The notes under the pieces: model-generated | Seen by the model: only the letters and a program-made list of their open reading frames with translations | The model's database searches: none | Told to the model about the DNA's origin: nothing | Program-made: the position numbers and the translations under genes | DNA from: an uncultured Clostridia bacterium | Lineage (GTDB): Bacteria; Bacillota; Clostridia; Oscillospirales; CAG-272 | Length of the DNA: 25,057 bases | Assembly (NCBI GenBank): GCA_904501765.1 | Contig: CAJGCM010000016.1 | Coordinates: 1 to 25,057 of the forward strand | Direction: 5' to 3' | Shown: piece by piece, positions 6,472 to 14,179 of the stretch | Layout: every line of letters begins with the position of its first letter | Numbering within the stretch: position 1 is the first letter of the stretch

Positions 6472-8025
6472 ATGCACCTTTTACCATCAAGTTTGATTTC
6501 CGAGGTTGACAGGTACGCAGAAAATACCCTTGGTATAAGCCAAATAGAGCTAATGAAAAGAAGCGCAGAGGGAGTCCTTGGCGTCATAAAAAGCAAGCTG
6601 CCTCGCGGTGGTAAGGTTGTTATCCTGGCAGGTCCCGGTAATAACGGCGGCGATGGATACGCATTGGCGAAGCTTCTTTCAGGGAGTTATATTCCCAAGG
6701 TTTTCGACGTGCTCGGCAAGGGACAAAGGAGCGAGGCGGGGAAATTTTACCTTGATACGTGTATTGAATCGGGAATTGCCGTGGAGGAGTATTCCGGCGA
6801 CACTCGACAGAGGGAGGAAATCACAAAGGCGGACTGTATAGTCGATGCTGTTTTCGGCACCGGAGTAAGAGGTGAGCTTCCCGAGAAAATAATTGGACTT
6901 TGCGATGCCATAGGTCAGGCGAAGGGGAGCTTTAAGATAGCAGTTGACGTGCCTCTCGGAGTAAATCCAGATACGGGAGAGGCTCTGCCCTGCACCCCTC
7001 GTTTTGATGCAACGGTGGAGCTTTCCTTCCCAAAGGTGGGGGTAGTGTCATATCCCGCGAAAGAATATACAGGTGAGCTTTTCTATTGTAATATAGGCTT
7101 ACCAACTAAAAAAATCGCTGAAATTTTTCCATCGGGCTTTACCTTAACCGACAGAGCCTGGGCGAAGGACGTCCTGCCCGAAAGACCGAGAAACTCAAAT
7201 AAAGGCAGCTTTGGTAAGCTTCTTATAATAGCGGGGTCGGAAGGCTATCCCGGAGCCCCAATTCTATCTGTTGAAGCTGCACTCAGAGGTGGCGTCGGGT
7301 ATGTTTGCTTCCTCGGCGAGGAGTGGCAGAACAGGGAAATGCTCTTTCATTTTCCCGAGGTAATATACAAAAAAAGAGCCGCATTTGAGGCGCTCACAGA
7401 TGCCGATATAAAAGAAGCGGTAGCCCTTGCGCAGAATTATACAGCAGTCCTCATAGGCCCGGGAGCGGGGAGAAGCGTCGGTCTTGCCTCTCTGGTCAGA
7501 GCTTTTATTGAATCCTCGGGGGCTCCCCTCGTTTTAGATGCAGATGCGGTTTCCTCCCTTTCCCGCCAGCCCCTCGGGGCAGAAGCGCTCCTTGCAAATG
7601 CGAAAAGAAACGTGATTATAACTCCTCACCCCGGTGAGTTTGCAACTATAACAGGCAAGAGAATAGCCGAAATACAAGGCAGAAGAATTCCGGAGGCTCG
7701 GAGCTTCGCCGAGAAAACCGGTGTTACTCTTGTGCTTAAAGGGGCAGGAACATTAATTGCTGACAGAGGAAGTCTTTATATAAATTCAACAGGCTCTCCT
7801 GCTCTTTCAAAGGCGGGCAGCGGGGACTGTCTGGCAGGGCTGATAGCTGCGCTCGTAGCCTCGGGAATGCCTTCCATACAGGCATCAGCTCTTGGCGTAT
7901 ATATACACGGTGCGGCAGGCGATAGCCTTGAAGGGGAATTGTCCTCCCTCGGCGTCACCCCCTCCGACTTGCCTTTAAGAATGGCAAGAATTATAGCTGA
8001 GCTTGAAAAAGAGAAGAAAATGTAA
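6472..8025 (+). CDS. nnr: Bifunctional NAD(P)H-hydrate epimerase / ADP-dependent NAD(P)H-hydrate dehydratase
   Basis: This 517-residue fusion repairs hydrated NAD(P)H. The N-terminal YjeF_N half epimerises R- and S-NAD(P)HX: GPGNNGGDG at 54-62, DAVFGTG at 125-131 and DVPLGVNPDTGE at 159-170. The C-terminal ribokinase-like half dehydrates S-NAD(P)HX using ADP: KGSFGKLLIIAGSEGYPGA at 244-262, IGPGAGRS at 328-335, DADAV at 356-360, TPHPGE at 384-389 and the catalytic-loop KAGSGDCLAG at 447-456. Length fits the fused bacterial form. In the usual DIPSG motif the serine is replaced by leucine (DVPLG). An AGGTGAG ribosome binding site precedes the ATG at 6472. It is monocistronic between its own promoter and a bidirectional terminator. 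Confidence 0.95.
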   Translation: MHLLPSSLISEVDRYAENTLGISQIELMKRSAEGVLGVIKSKLPRGGKVVILAGPGNNGGDGYALAKLLSGSYIPKVFDVLGKGQRSEAGKFYLDTCIESGIAVEEYSGDTRQREEITKADCIVDAVFGTGVRGELPEKIIGLCDAIGQAKGSFKIAVDVPLGVNPDTGEALPCTPRFDATVELSFPKVGVVSYPAKEYTGELFYCNIGLPTKKIAEIFPSGFTLTDRAWAKDVLPERPRNSNKGSFGKLLIIAGSEGYPGAPILSVEAALRGGVGYVCFLGEEWQNREMLFHFPEVIYKKRAAFEALTDADIKEAVALAQNYTAVLIGPGAGRSVGLASLVRAFIESSGAPLVLDADAVSSLSRQPLGAEALLANAKRNVIITPHPGEFATITGKRIAEIQGRRIPEARSFAEKTGVTLVLKGAGTLIADRGSLYINSTGSPALSKAGSGDCLAGLIAALVASGMPSIQASALGVYIHGAAGDSLEGELSSLGVTPSDLPLRMARIIAELEKEKKM

Positions 8026-8037
8026 CTTACTTCTTCT

Positions 8038-8088
8038 TTTGGAATAGACCATCTATTGCCGGGTTACGGGTGATTGGTCACTTCCAAA
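8038..8088 (+). other. Unexplained hairpin in the nnr 3' region
   Basis: TTTGGAA (8038-8044) pairs with TTCCAAA (8082-8088) and GACCA (8047-8051) with TGGTC (8075-8079), separated by a 2x2 internal loop and closing a 23-base loop. No T-run follows, so it is not a simple terminator. It could be a 3' UTR element or a small RNA domain before the terminator at 8119. Function unknown. Confidence 0.35.
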
Positions 8089-8118
8089 TCAGACTTTAGG
8101 CGTCATAGCTCCAATATA

Positions 8119-8163
8119 AAAAGCTTCCGCAGCAGAACGAAAATATCTGCTGAGGAAGCTTTT
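8119..8163. terminator. Bidirectional terminator between nnr and the SLH-protein gene
   Basis: AAAAGCTTCC plus AGCAGA (8119-8136) pairs with TCTGCT plus GGAAGCTTTT (8146-8163), with one 2-base mismatch. It is A-rich before and T-rich after, between two convergent genes. Nothing coding is supported in the remaining bases from 8026 to 8262. Confidence 0.85.
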
Positions 8164-8262
8164 CTGTTAAGCGTACTTTTCCCTTATTGATAGAGCTAAA
8201 AAACTGTTTATATCAGGAGGCGAATTTGTTCATAGGAGTGACTTATCACCCTTCGTGCTATA

Positions 8263-9537
8263 TCAAATCAAGGAAAGACGCCAAAGACATTCGGCGGCTG
8301 CCTCTCTCGTAAGAGGCTCTTTTACGTTTGACGCCGCACCCGTGTCAAATATTCCAAGCTCAAACATAACCGAAATTTCGTCCTTCGCCCAGACAGGAAT
8401 CCCCTCTATATTGCTGACGGGAATACCGGAGGTATCCGTTATAGTGCTGATAAGGTTAGCCATAACTATGGCTGCCTCGTAGGTGGTTATGGCATCGTTG
8501 GGTCTGAAATTAAGCCCCGCTCCGTCAAAGGAGCCGTTTACGATGCCCTTCTTTTGGGCGGTTGCGACGTATCCCACGAGAGATGCTGGAATATCATCGT
8601 TGTCATCAAAGAAGGTGGAGTCAAGGCTTGTGTCAGCCTTAATAGAGAGCGCCTTCATAGCCATAGCTACGAATTCCGCGCGGGTAACGGTCTTTGCGGG
8701 GTTGAAATACATATCGTCGCCAATTCTCTCTCCGCTCATAATGCCCATGGCGGTCATGGAAACGGCGGCGTTATAGGATTTCGACTCCAGCATATCGCGG
8801 TAAACAACCTCGCTCATTCTTTCGGTAACGTTTATATTTACCTTTGCCACAGAGGAATAATTGCCGTACTCATCTCTTAGAACGTAGGAGAAGGAATCGC
8901 TACCTCTGTAATCTGTGTTAGGAGTGTATACGAACTCTCCGTCGCCTCGCTTTGAGTCGAGAAGACCGTTCTTAGGGAAGGAAACGATTATATATTCAAC
9001 GTCATCTCCCTCCGGGTCCTCACCCTCCATAGAGCCGTAAACCGAAATCCCCTTCTGAGTAGTAACCGAGAGGGTTTTCTCGGCGTCCGTGTTAACCTTC
9101 GGCTTATAATTTATTTTGTTTATGAATTTCATAATGCACTCTATCTCAGCTCCGCCTGCAAGCTCGTCAACGGTAAAAGTGAACCTGCTTTCAGCCACCT
9201 CTCGGGAAGCGGGGATAAAGGACAACGCAGCGATACTTCTGCGACGGATTGTTTGGTTTTCGCTAACTCTTCTGCCACTTAGCATAAGAGTGCCCTCCGA
9301 CGAGGATGGAACCGACGTGACCGTTATGCTGCCAAAATCGGTAACGCCGAGAGCGGCCTTGAAATCGGTGTCGGAAAATCCGAGCCTCTGACCGAGAAGG
9401 CCTGTTTTTATCAGATTCGTTTCTGCGGCAACCACCGCCGCTCCGCTGCCTACGGTTAAAGCTCCTGCGCCTACCGTCAGGCAGGATGCGATAACCGATA
9501 GAATTACCAGGGTTAAAATAATTCTTTTCGTTTTCAT
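8263..9537 (-). CDS. Secreted SLH-domain cell-surface protein with a cadherin-like (tandem-95) module
   Basis: This 424-residue exported protein begins MKTKRII with a hydrophobic stretch to about residue 27. IASC at 16-19 fits a lipobox, but cleavage at the following AGA is equally possible. Residues 40-150 are an unrecognised beta-rich region. Residues 165-237 match the Ig/cadherin-like repeat (EDPEGDDVEY, FVYTPNTDYRGSDSFSYVLRD). Three S-layer homology domains follow (about 252-296, 318-362, 381-421; TRAEFVAMAMKAL, TTYEAAIVMANLI, TREAAAECLWRL). SLH domains bind secondary wall polymers, so it should be held at the cell wall. The ATG at 9537 has GGAAGGAG 5 bases upstream; an in-frame ATG at 9606 has none. 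It is head-to-head with the LRR-protein operon. Confidence 0.88.
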   Translation of the reverse strand: MKTKRIILTLVILSVIASCLTVGAGALTVGSGAAVVAAETNLIKTGLLGQRLGFSDTDFKAALGVTDFGSITVTSVPSSSEGTLMLSGRRVSENQTIRRRSIAALSFIPASREVAESRFTFTVDELAGGAEIECIMKFINKINYKPKVNTDAEKTLSVTTQKGISVYGSMEGEDPEGDDVEYIIVSFPKNGLLDSKRGDGEFVYTPNTDYRGSDSFSYVLRDEYGNYSSVAKVNINVTERMSEVVYRDMLESKSYNAAVSMTAMGIMSGERIGDDMYFNPAKTVTRAEFVAMAMKALSIKADTSLDSTFFDDNDDIPASLVGYVATAQKKGIVNGSFDGAGLNFRPNDAITTYEAAIVMANLISTITDTSGIPVSNIEGIPVWAKDEISVMFELGIFDTGAASNVKEPLTREAAAECLWRLSLI

Positions 9538-9559
9538 TTTTTCTCCTTCCTTTTGCAAA

Positions 9560-9651
9560 GACGGCAGCTCGGGGGAGGGGGAGCTTATGCTCCGCTTGAA
9601 CTGCATTCTCGCATTATAAGCTTCGCACCGTGCCCACGCCGGTTTGCCGTC
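9560..9651 (-). promoter_or_regulatory. Candidate structured leader upstream of the SLH-protein gene
   Basis: On the minus strand, GACGGCA (9645-9651) pairs with TGCCGTC (9560-9566). It encloses an ACCG/CGGT hairpin (9640-9643 with 9627-9630) and an AGCTTAT/ATAAGCT hairpin (9616-9622 with 9582-9588), giving a three-way junction just upstream of the ribosome binding site. An alternative AGCTC/GAGCT hairpin would compete with the last stem. GGCAAACC followed by GCGAAGC recalls cyclic-di-GMP-I aptamers, but other conserved parts of that class are not visible. I found no clear -35/-10 pair for this gene. Confidence 0.3.
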
Positions 9652-9719
9652 GACTACACTATATTTTCACCTGTATCCATTAGCATTATTCGTTTTGTCC
9701 TTAAAATATTTAAAATAGG

Positions 9720-9748
9720 TTGACAAAGTATTTTATTAGAGTTATAAT
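9720..9748 (+). promoter_or_regulatory. Perfect-consensus sigma-A promoter for the LRR/HprK-like/CpsCD operon
   Basis: TTGACA (9720-9725), exactly 17 bases, TATAAT (9743-9748). All twelve consensus bases match. Transcription should start near 9755, just before a 10-base palindrome. Confidence 0.9.
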
Positions 9749-9765
9749 AGTAGCGTATGTTTTGC

Positions 9766-9775
9766 GCACATGTGC
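9766..9775. promoter_or_regulatory. Operator-like palindrome downstream of the LRR operon promoter
   Basis: GCACATGTGC is a perfect 10-base palindrome at about +11 to +20 relative to the predicted start. That is a position where a repressor could block an otherwise strong promoter. It is short, so chance is possible. Confidence 0.25.
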
Positions 9776-9792
9776 ACGGGGGTGAATGAAAA

Positions 9793-12714
9793 TTGAGCGA
9801 AAAGCTTGAAGGCAATCGAAGGAAAATTATTTTAATATCCGCAATCGCTCTGCTTCTTGTAGTAGGTGTAGTTATAGCCCTCGTTATTGTCTTTTCTTCC
9901 GTCGGTGCGCCCAGAGAGGTTTTTACCTATGGGGATTATCAGTACGTAGTGCTTGATAATGACAGCTGTGAGATAGTTGGCTATGTAGGTCTTGATTCGG
10001 AGATAACTCTGCCTACCGCTATTTTAGGAAGGATTGTCACCTCTGTGGGTGATTTTGCCTTTTACAACAATACGGATTTGAACAAGGTGACCTTAAGCGC
10101 CTTTGTGGAAAGAATAGGAGAAAGCGCCTTTGCGTCATTGTCGTACCTGAATGAGGTTGTCTTTAATTCCTCTTTGAGGACGGTGGGAAGAGCAGCATTT
10201 GCCGATTCTGCGGAAATTGTGTCGGTTAAGCTTCCTGACGGTGTTGAGGAAATCGGCGATTACGCATTTTTCGGGTGCGTGAATATAAGTGAATTCAAGC
10301 TGCCCGATTCTCTGAAGAAGGTAGGGGATTATGCATTCAGCGAATGCAGCCGCCTCAAAAAAATTGAAGCGGGTAGATCGCCCTTTGACATCGGAATGGC
10401 GGCATTTTCCTATTGCACTGCGCTCGAGAGCTTTTCCGACGGCGGATATGCGCTGTCAGTTGGAAGCGGAGCATTCTCCTCCTGCACCGAATTGAAAAGC
10501 ATAGCCCTTGGTGCGAGGGTTGCAAAAATAGGCTCAAACGCATTTTTTGACTGTAATGCTCTTGAAACCATCACAGTAGCACAGAGCAATCCGAGATACA
10601 CCACCGAAGGTGGAGTTCTGGTTGATAAAACCGAGAAGGTTGTAGTAAAAATGCCATCTCTTAGCTCCGTTAAGGAATACACGGTGCCGGATTACGTTAA
10701 AACCATAGGTTACCAGGCGTTTATGAGCTGCTCAGCTCTTGAAAAGGTGGTTTTGCCCGAGGGTCTTGAGAAAATCGACAGCTACGCATTTTATTATTGC
10801 GACAATCTCGGTGATTTAAACATTCCCCGGTCGGTAAAATACGTCGGCGGTCTTGCATTTCTTCTTTCAAAATATTATTCAAACCTGACGCATGAATTCG
10901 AAATTGTCGGGGACGGTGTGCTTATTAAATATAACCCTCCGAAAAATTCGAGTAACGCCTACGTTGAAACCGAGCATTCCAAGCTTGTTTACAGAGAATC
11001 GACCCAGTCGGGCGGCGCCGTTAAAATTGACGGCTTTGCGGTAAAGGTTCCAGAGGGAGTAAAAATGCTTTCCTCAGCCTTTTCGAATTCCTCTATGGTG
11101 GTTTCGGTAGATGTGGGCGGCAGTGTGAAGGAGCTTTCGGATTACGCATTTTACAATACGGTTTACGTTGAAAAAATAACCCTTGGCGAGGGGATTGAGA
11201 AAATCGGTGACAGAGCCTTTGACAGCTGCAGAATACTTAAGGAAATTAGCTTCCCGAAAAGTCTTCGTGAGGCAGGGGATTATCTTTTCTTTGGATGTAA
11301 CGGTCTTGAAACCTTTACCGTTCCCAAAAACCTGGGTAAGATTACCGATTATATGTTTGCAGAATGTACCTCCCTTGAAAATCTGACGATAGAAGAGGGC
11401 GTCCTTGAGATAGGCTCTTACGCCTTTGCATCTACCACGGCGCTGAAGTCGGTCGCCATACCCACATCGGTAAAGAAAATAGGTAGTTACGCCTTTCTCC
11501 TCTCTGCAATAGAGGAGTTTACCTTCCCCGACACCCTTGAGGAAGCGGGAGATTACCTGTTCAGAGAAGCCAAAGCTCTTAAGAAAATAGATTTCGGCAA
11601 AAATATAAATAAAATCCCCGTTGGAGTAGCTATGGGCGCTTCGGCGCTTGAGGAAATAGCTGTTCCAAACGGCTGCGAGGCGGTAGGAGATTACGCTTTT
11701 GTGGATTGTTTTGCTCTTTCGTCGGTAGAGCTTCCGGGCAGCGTAAAGACAGTAGGTTACGGAGCCTTTGACGGCTGCAATGCCCTTGAGAGCTTCAGAG
11801 GCTCGGGCGTCCATCAGATAGACGACTATTGCTTTGCGGGCTGCTCGGCTCTTAAGGACGTGAGCCTTTCTTCGCTGACGACTGTGGGAAGCTATGCCTT
11901 CAGAGGCTGCTCTAAAATCGAGGCTATTAACTCTTCGGGTATAACCTCTGCCGGGACAGGAAGCTTTGCCGGCTGTAAAGGAATTACCGAAATCGACCTT
12001 TCGTCGCTTAAATATATGCTCCCACCTGAGCTTCTTGCCGACTGTAAGATGCTTGAAAGTGTAAAGCTTAACAGCACTGTTGAGCGGATTGAAAAATCGG
12101 CATTCGTTAATTGTATAGCCTTGAAGAGTATAACCCTCCCGGAGGAGCTTCAGGTCGTAGGAAACAGTGCCTTTGCAGGCTGTTCATATCTTGAAAGTGT
12201 TGAATTCAATGAAAAGCTTCGTGTTCTTGACGACCAGGCGTTCTATTACTGCTTAAGTCTTAAAGAGATAACAATTCCCGATGGCGTCGAGGAAATCGGA
12301 TATAACGCCTTTGCGAATTGCGCAAAGCTTCAGCGTGTGTCAATGACCGATACGGTGAAGACTGTTGAGGAGTACGCATTTGCCGAGTGCCCGTCGCTTA
12401 TCTTCCTCACTCTCTCCGACAGTATAAGTGTAGTAGAGAACAACGCATTTGCAGGATGCACGTCATTAACAAAGGTAAATATTCCCGCAAAGGCGCACAC
12501 AATAGAGCAATCTGCCTTTGCAGGCTGCTCGGCTCTTATTGAGGTGGTCGCCCCGAAAAATCTCGTTACGGTAGAAAACTACGCCTTTGACGGATGTGTG
12601 GCGATTGAAACCGTTAGATACGACGGCGGCGAGGAATTCTTCCTCTCTATCGCCATAGGAGTTGGCAACGAATATTTTATTGCAGGCTATTACGCCGCTC
12701 AAAAGCGGGGGTAA
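9793..12714 (+). CDS. Membrane-anchored BspA-like leucine-rich-repeat surface protein
   Basis: This 973-residue protein has a short basic N-terminus and one hydrophobic helix (about residues 11-35) that looks like an uncleaved anchor placing the rest outside. From about residue 78 to the end I count some 34 tandem units of about 23 residues with the pattern xAFxGCxxLxxVxLPxxVxxIGxY, the LRR_5 (BspA/TpLRR) type. The run is broken by two longer units (about 265-300 and 355-430) of the usual GGVLVDK / GDGVLIKYN kind. No LPXTG motif, SLH domain or C-terminal anchor is seen. The start is TTG at 9793, because the only nearby ATG (9787) is out of frame; GGGGGTGA precedes it. Family members mediate adhesion and protein binding; the partner here is unknown. 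First gene of a four-gene operon. Confidence 0.88.
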   Translation: MSEKLEGNRRKIILISAIALLLVVGVVIALVIVFSSVGAPREVFTYGDYQYVVLDNDSCEIVGYVGLDSEITLPTAILGRIVTSVGDFAFYNNTDLNKVTLSAFVERIGESAFASLSYLNEVVFNSSLRTVGRAAFADSAEIVSVKLPDGVEEIGDYAFFGCVNISEFKLPDSLKKVGDYAFSECSRLKKIEAGRSPFDIGMAAFSYCTALESFSDGGYALSVGSGAFSSCTELKSIALGARVAKIGSNAFFDCNALETITVAQSNPRYTTEGGVLVDKTEKVVVKMPSLSSVKEYTVPDYVKTIGYQAFMSCSALEKVVLPEGLEKIDSYAFYYCDNLGDLNIPRSVKYVGGLAFLLSKYYSNLTHEFEIVGDGVLIKYNPPKNSSNAYVETEHSKLVYRESTQSGGAVKIDGFAVKVPEGVKMLSSAFSNSSMVVSVDVGGSVKELSDYAFYNTVYVEKITLGEGIEKIGDRAFDSCRILKEISFPKSLREAGDYLFFGCNGLETFTVPKNLGKITDYMFAECTSLENLTIEEGVLEIGSYAFASTTALKSVAIPTSVKKIGSYAFLLSAIEEFTFPDTLEEAGDYLFREAKALKKIDFGKNINKIPVGVAMGASALEEIAVPNGCEAVGDYAFVDCFALSSVELPGSVKTVGYGAFDGCNALESFRGSGVHQIDDYCFAGCSALKDVSLSSLTTVGSYAFRGCSKIEAINSSGITSAGTGSFAGCKGITEIDLSSLKYMLPPELLADCKMLESVKLNSTVERIEKSAFVNCIALKSITLPEELQVVGNSAFAGCSYLESVEFNEKLRVLDDQAFYYCLSLKEITIPDGVEEIGYNAFANCAKLQRVSMTDTVKTVEEYAFAECPSLIFLTLSDSISVVENNAFAGCTSLTKVNIPAKAHTIEQSAFAGCSALIEVVAPKNLVTVENYAFDGCVAIETVRYDGGEEFFLSIAIGVGNEYFIAGYYAAQKRG

Positions 12715-12719
12715 CTGAT

Positions 12720-13427
12720 ATGTTTTGCATTGAATTGGCAGGTTTTCCTATCGCAATAAATAATAAATTCGGCTTTGTAAAGGCGCTATGCAGAAATTAT
12801 CTTACCGAAAAAGAGCCTATTTTCGAGGTAGAGGCAGAGGAGTGGGAAATCGACCGTGAAATCTCAGCCGATATAGCCCCCGAGGCGCCTTATGCCGAAA
12901 GCATTGTCGTGTACCGTAAAATAGCCGAGAGGCTTCCCGAGCTTGGCGCTCTGGTGTTTCACGGCGCAGTGATATCACTCCCCGATGGGTGCTATGCCTT
13001 CACCGCAAGAAGCGGAGTAGGCAAAACCACTCATATTATGAACTGGCTTGGCCGCTTTGGTGAAGAGGTTCATATCCTTAACGGAGATAAGCCCATACTG
13101 AAGGTGGAGGGCGGCAAAATATTCGCCTGCGGAACACCCTGGCAGGGTAAGGAGGACCTTGGCGTAAACGAAAGACAGGAGCTTTCAGCCATAGCCTTTC
13201 TTGATCGTGGGATAGAGAATCTCGGAGAGAAAATAAGCGGTGACGAGGGTGTTATGAGGCTTATGGAGCAGGTGTATATCCCGAAGAACGCCGCTGCCTT
13301 GCGGAAAACCTTAGAGCTTGTCGATAAAATACTTGCGGGTGTTAGGCTTTACAAGGTTTTTGTCAATATGGATATCTCCTCAGCTGATACTGTAAGACGT
13401 ATCCTTGAAGGAAATAATAGAAAATAA
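12720..13427 (+). CDS. HPr kinase/PEPCK-fold P-loop protein (HprK-like)
   Basis: This 235-residue protein has no export signal. A Walker A motif ARSGVGKTT is at residues 96-104, preceded by LVFHGAVISLPDGCYAFT. LNGDKPIL (120-127) and CGTPWQGKEDLGVNE (137-151) follow, an arrangement I associate with HprK-related kinases and the PEPCK-type nucleotide-binding fold. True HPr kinase/phosphorylase is longer, has an N-terminal domain and a different P-loop context, so this is probably a relative acting on another substrate, perhaps a protein serine or a sugar. It begins 5 bases after the LRR gene stop, with GGGGGTAA overlapping that stop as ribosome binding site, so the two are tightly coupled. Its place before a BY-kinase pair suggests a role in the same surface pathway. 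Confidence 0.7.
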   Translation: MFCIELAGFPIAINNKFGFVKALCRNYLTEKEPIFEVEAEEWEIDREISADIAPEAPYAESIVVYRKIAERLPELGALVFHGAVISLPDGCYAFTARSGVGKTTHIMNWLGRFGEEVHILNGDKPILKVEGGKIFACGTPWQGKEDLGVNERQELSAIAFLDRGIENLGEKISGDEGVMRLMEQVYIPKNAAALRKTLELVDKILAGVRLYKVFVNMDISSADTVRRILEGNNRK

Positions 13428-13465
13428 ATATATTTTAAAAAACAAAAGAAAGCGAAGGTTTTTTT

Positions 13466-14179
13466 ATGTCAGAAATGGAAAAAAGCAGTGCGGTGACCGA
13501 AGAGGCACCTGCTCAGGAAAGAGAAATAACGTTTTCGTATCTCTTTGAGATACTCAAGAAAAGCGCATTGTTTATGCTTATAGCGGCAGTGGTTATAGGC
13601 GCTCTTGCAGGAGTATATGCGGCATTCTTTATGGCCCCATCCTATCAGGGAACAACGTTGTTTTACGTAAACAATACCCCCTCCGACCAGGGTTATATTT
13701 CTCAGGCGCAGACAAATGCGGCTATATCCCTTGCTTCCTCCTGCGTTGGAATGGCTAACCAGGATATGGTTGTAAGACGAGCTGTCGAAGTCGGTAATCT
13801 TGCTGAAGAGCTCGGATATGAGGATGAAGACACCTGCGTTCTTGCGGTAAGAAGAATGATAAGCGCAGATAAGGGTGAGAGCGGTACGGTTCTCTTTAAC
13901 GTTACGGTAACAGCAGGAAGTGATGATGTCGCCTTGAAGGTTATCACCGCTATACAGGAAGTTATGCCCGGTGTTCTTAAGGATATTGCGGGGCTTGAAA
14001 ATCCCGAGGATACTCCTTTGCTTAAGGTCGTAGGCCCTGTAAACTCCTTAAAAGATATAACAGTTAGTCGCGCATCTGTTATCAGCGCAGTAATTATAGG
14101 AGCTGTTGTAGCAGCGGTAGCTGTATACGCAGTGTTCTTCATCAAGACGCATTATGGCAAAAGCAAGGAAGAGCAGTAA
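13466..14179 (+). CDS. Wzz/CpsC-type membrane protein (BY-kinase activator / chain-length determinant)
   Basis: This 237-residue protein has the topology of polysaccharide co-polymerases. A short cytoplasmic N-terminus with ITFSYLFEILKKS (21-33) leads into a first membrane helix (about 34-56), an extracytoplasmic domain of about 145 residues starting with APSYQGTTLFYV, and a second helix (about 203-226) ending in a short basic tail. In Firmicutes such proteins activate the partner tyrosine kinase CpsD through that tail and control exopolysaccharide length or export. The proline-rich stretch usual before the second helix is not evident. GAAGG lies 7-8 bases before the ATG. The stop overlaps the next gene by 26 bases, which supports joint function. 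Confidence 0.82.
   Translation: MSEMEKSSAVTEEAPAQEREITFSYLFEILKKSALFMLIAAVVIGALAGVYAAFFMAPSYQGTTLFYVNNTPSDQGYISQAQTNAAISLASSCVGMANQDMVVRRAVEVGNLAEELGYEDEDTCVLAVRRMISADKGESGTVLFNVTVTAGSDDVALKVITAIQEVMPGVLKDIAGLENPEDTPLLKVVGPVNSLKDITVSRASVISAVIIGAVVAAVAVYAVFFIKTHYGKSKEEQ

Noticed and set aside
8215..8312. Short plus-strand frame starting TTG after an AGGAGG, with TTGATA/TATATC upstream
   Set aside because: The -10 would lie directly against the AGGAGG, leaving no leader to carry it, and the frame is under 30 codons and runs antisense to the 3' end of the SLH gene.
9613..9618. TATAAT as a -10 for the SLH-protein gene on the minus strand
   Set aside because: No -35-like hexamer lies 16-19 bases upstream, and the hexamer is part of a hairpin in the candidate leader.
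11074..11814. 246-codon minus-strand open frame inside the LRR gene
   Set aside because: It is an antisense shadow of the 23-residue repeats, whose biased codons keep other frames open; the translation is low-complexity and unrecognisable.
13702..14145. 147-codon minus-strand open frame inside the cpsC-like gene
   Set aside because: It is an antisense shadow, rich in Thr/Ala/Ser from codon reversal, with no supporting signals.
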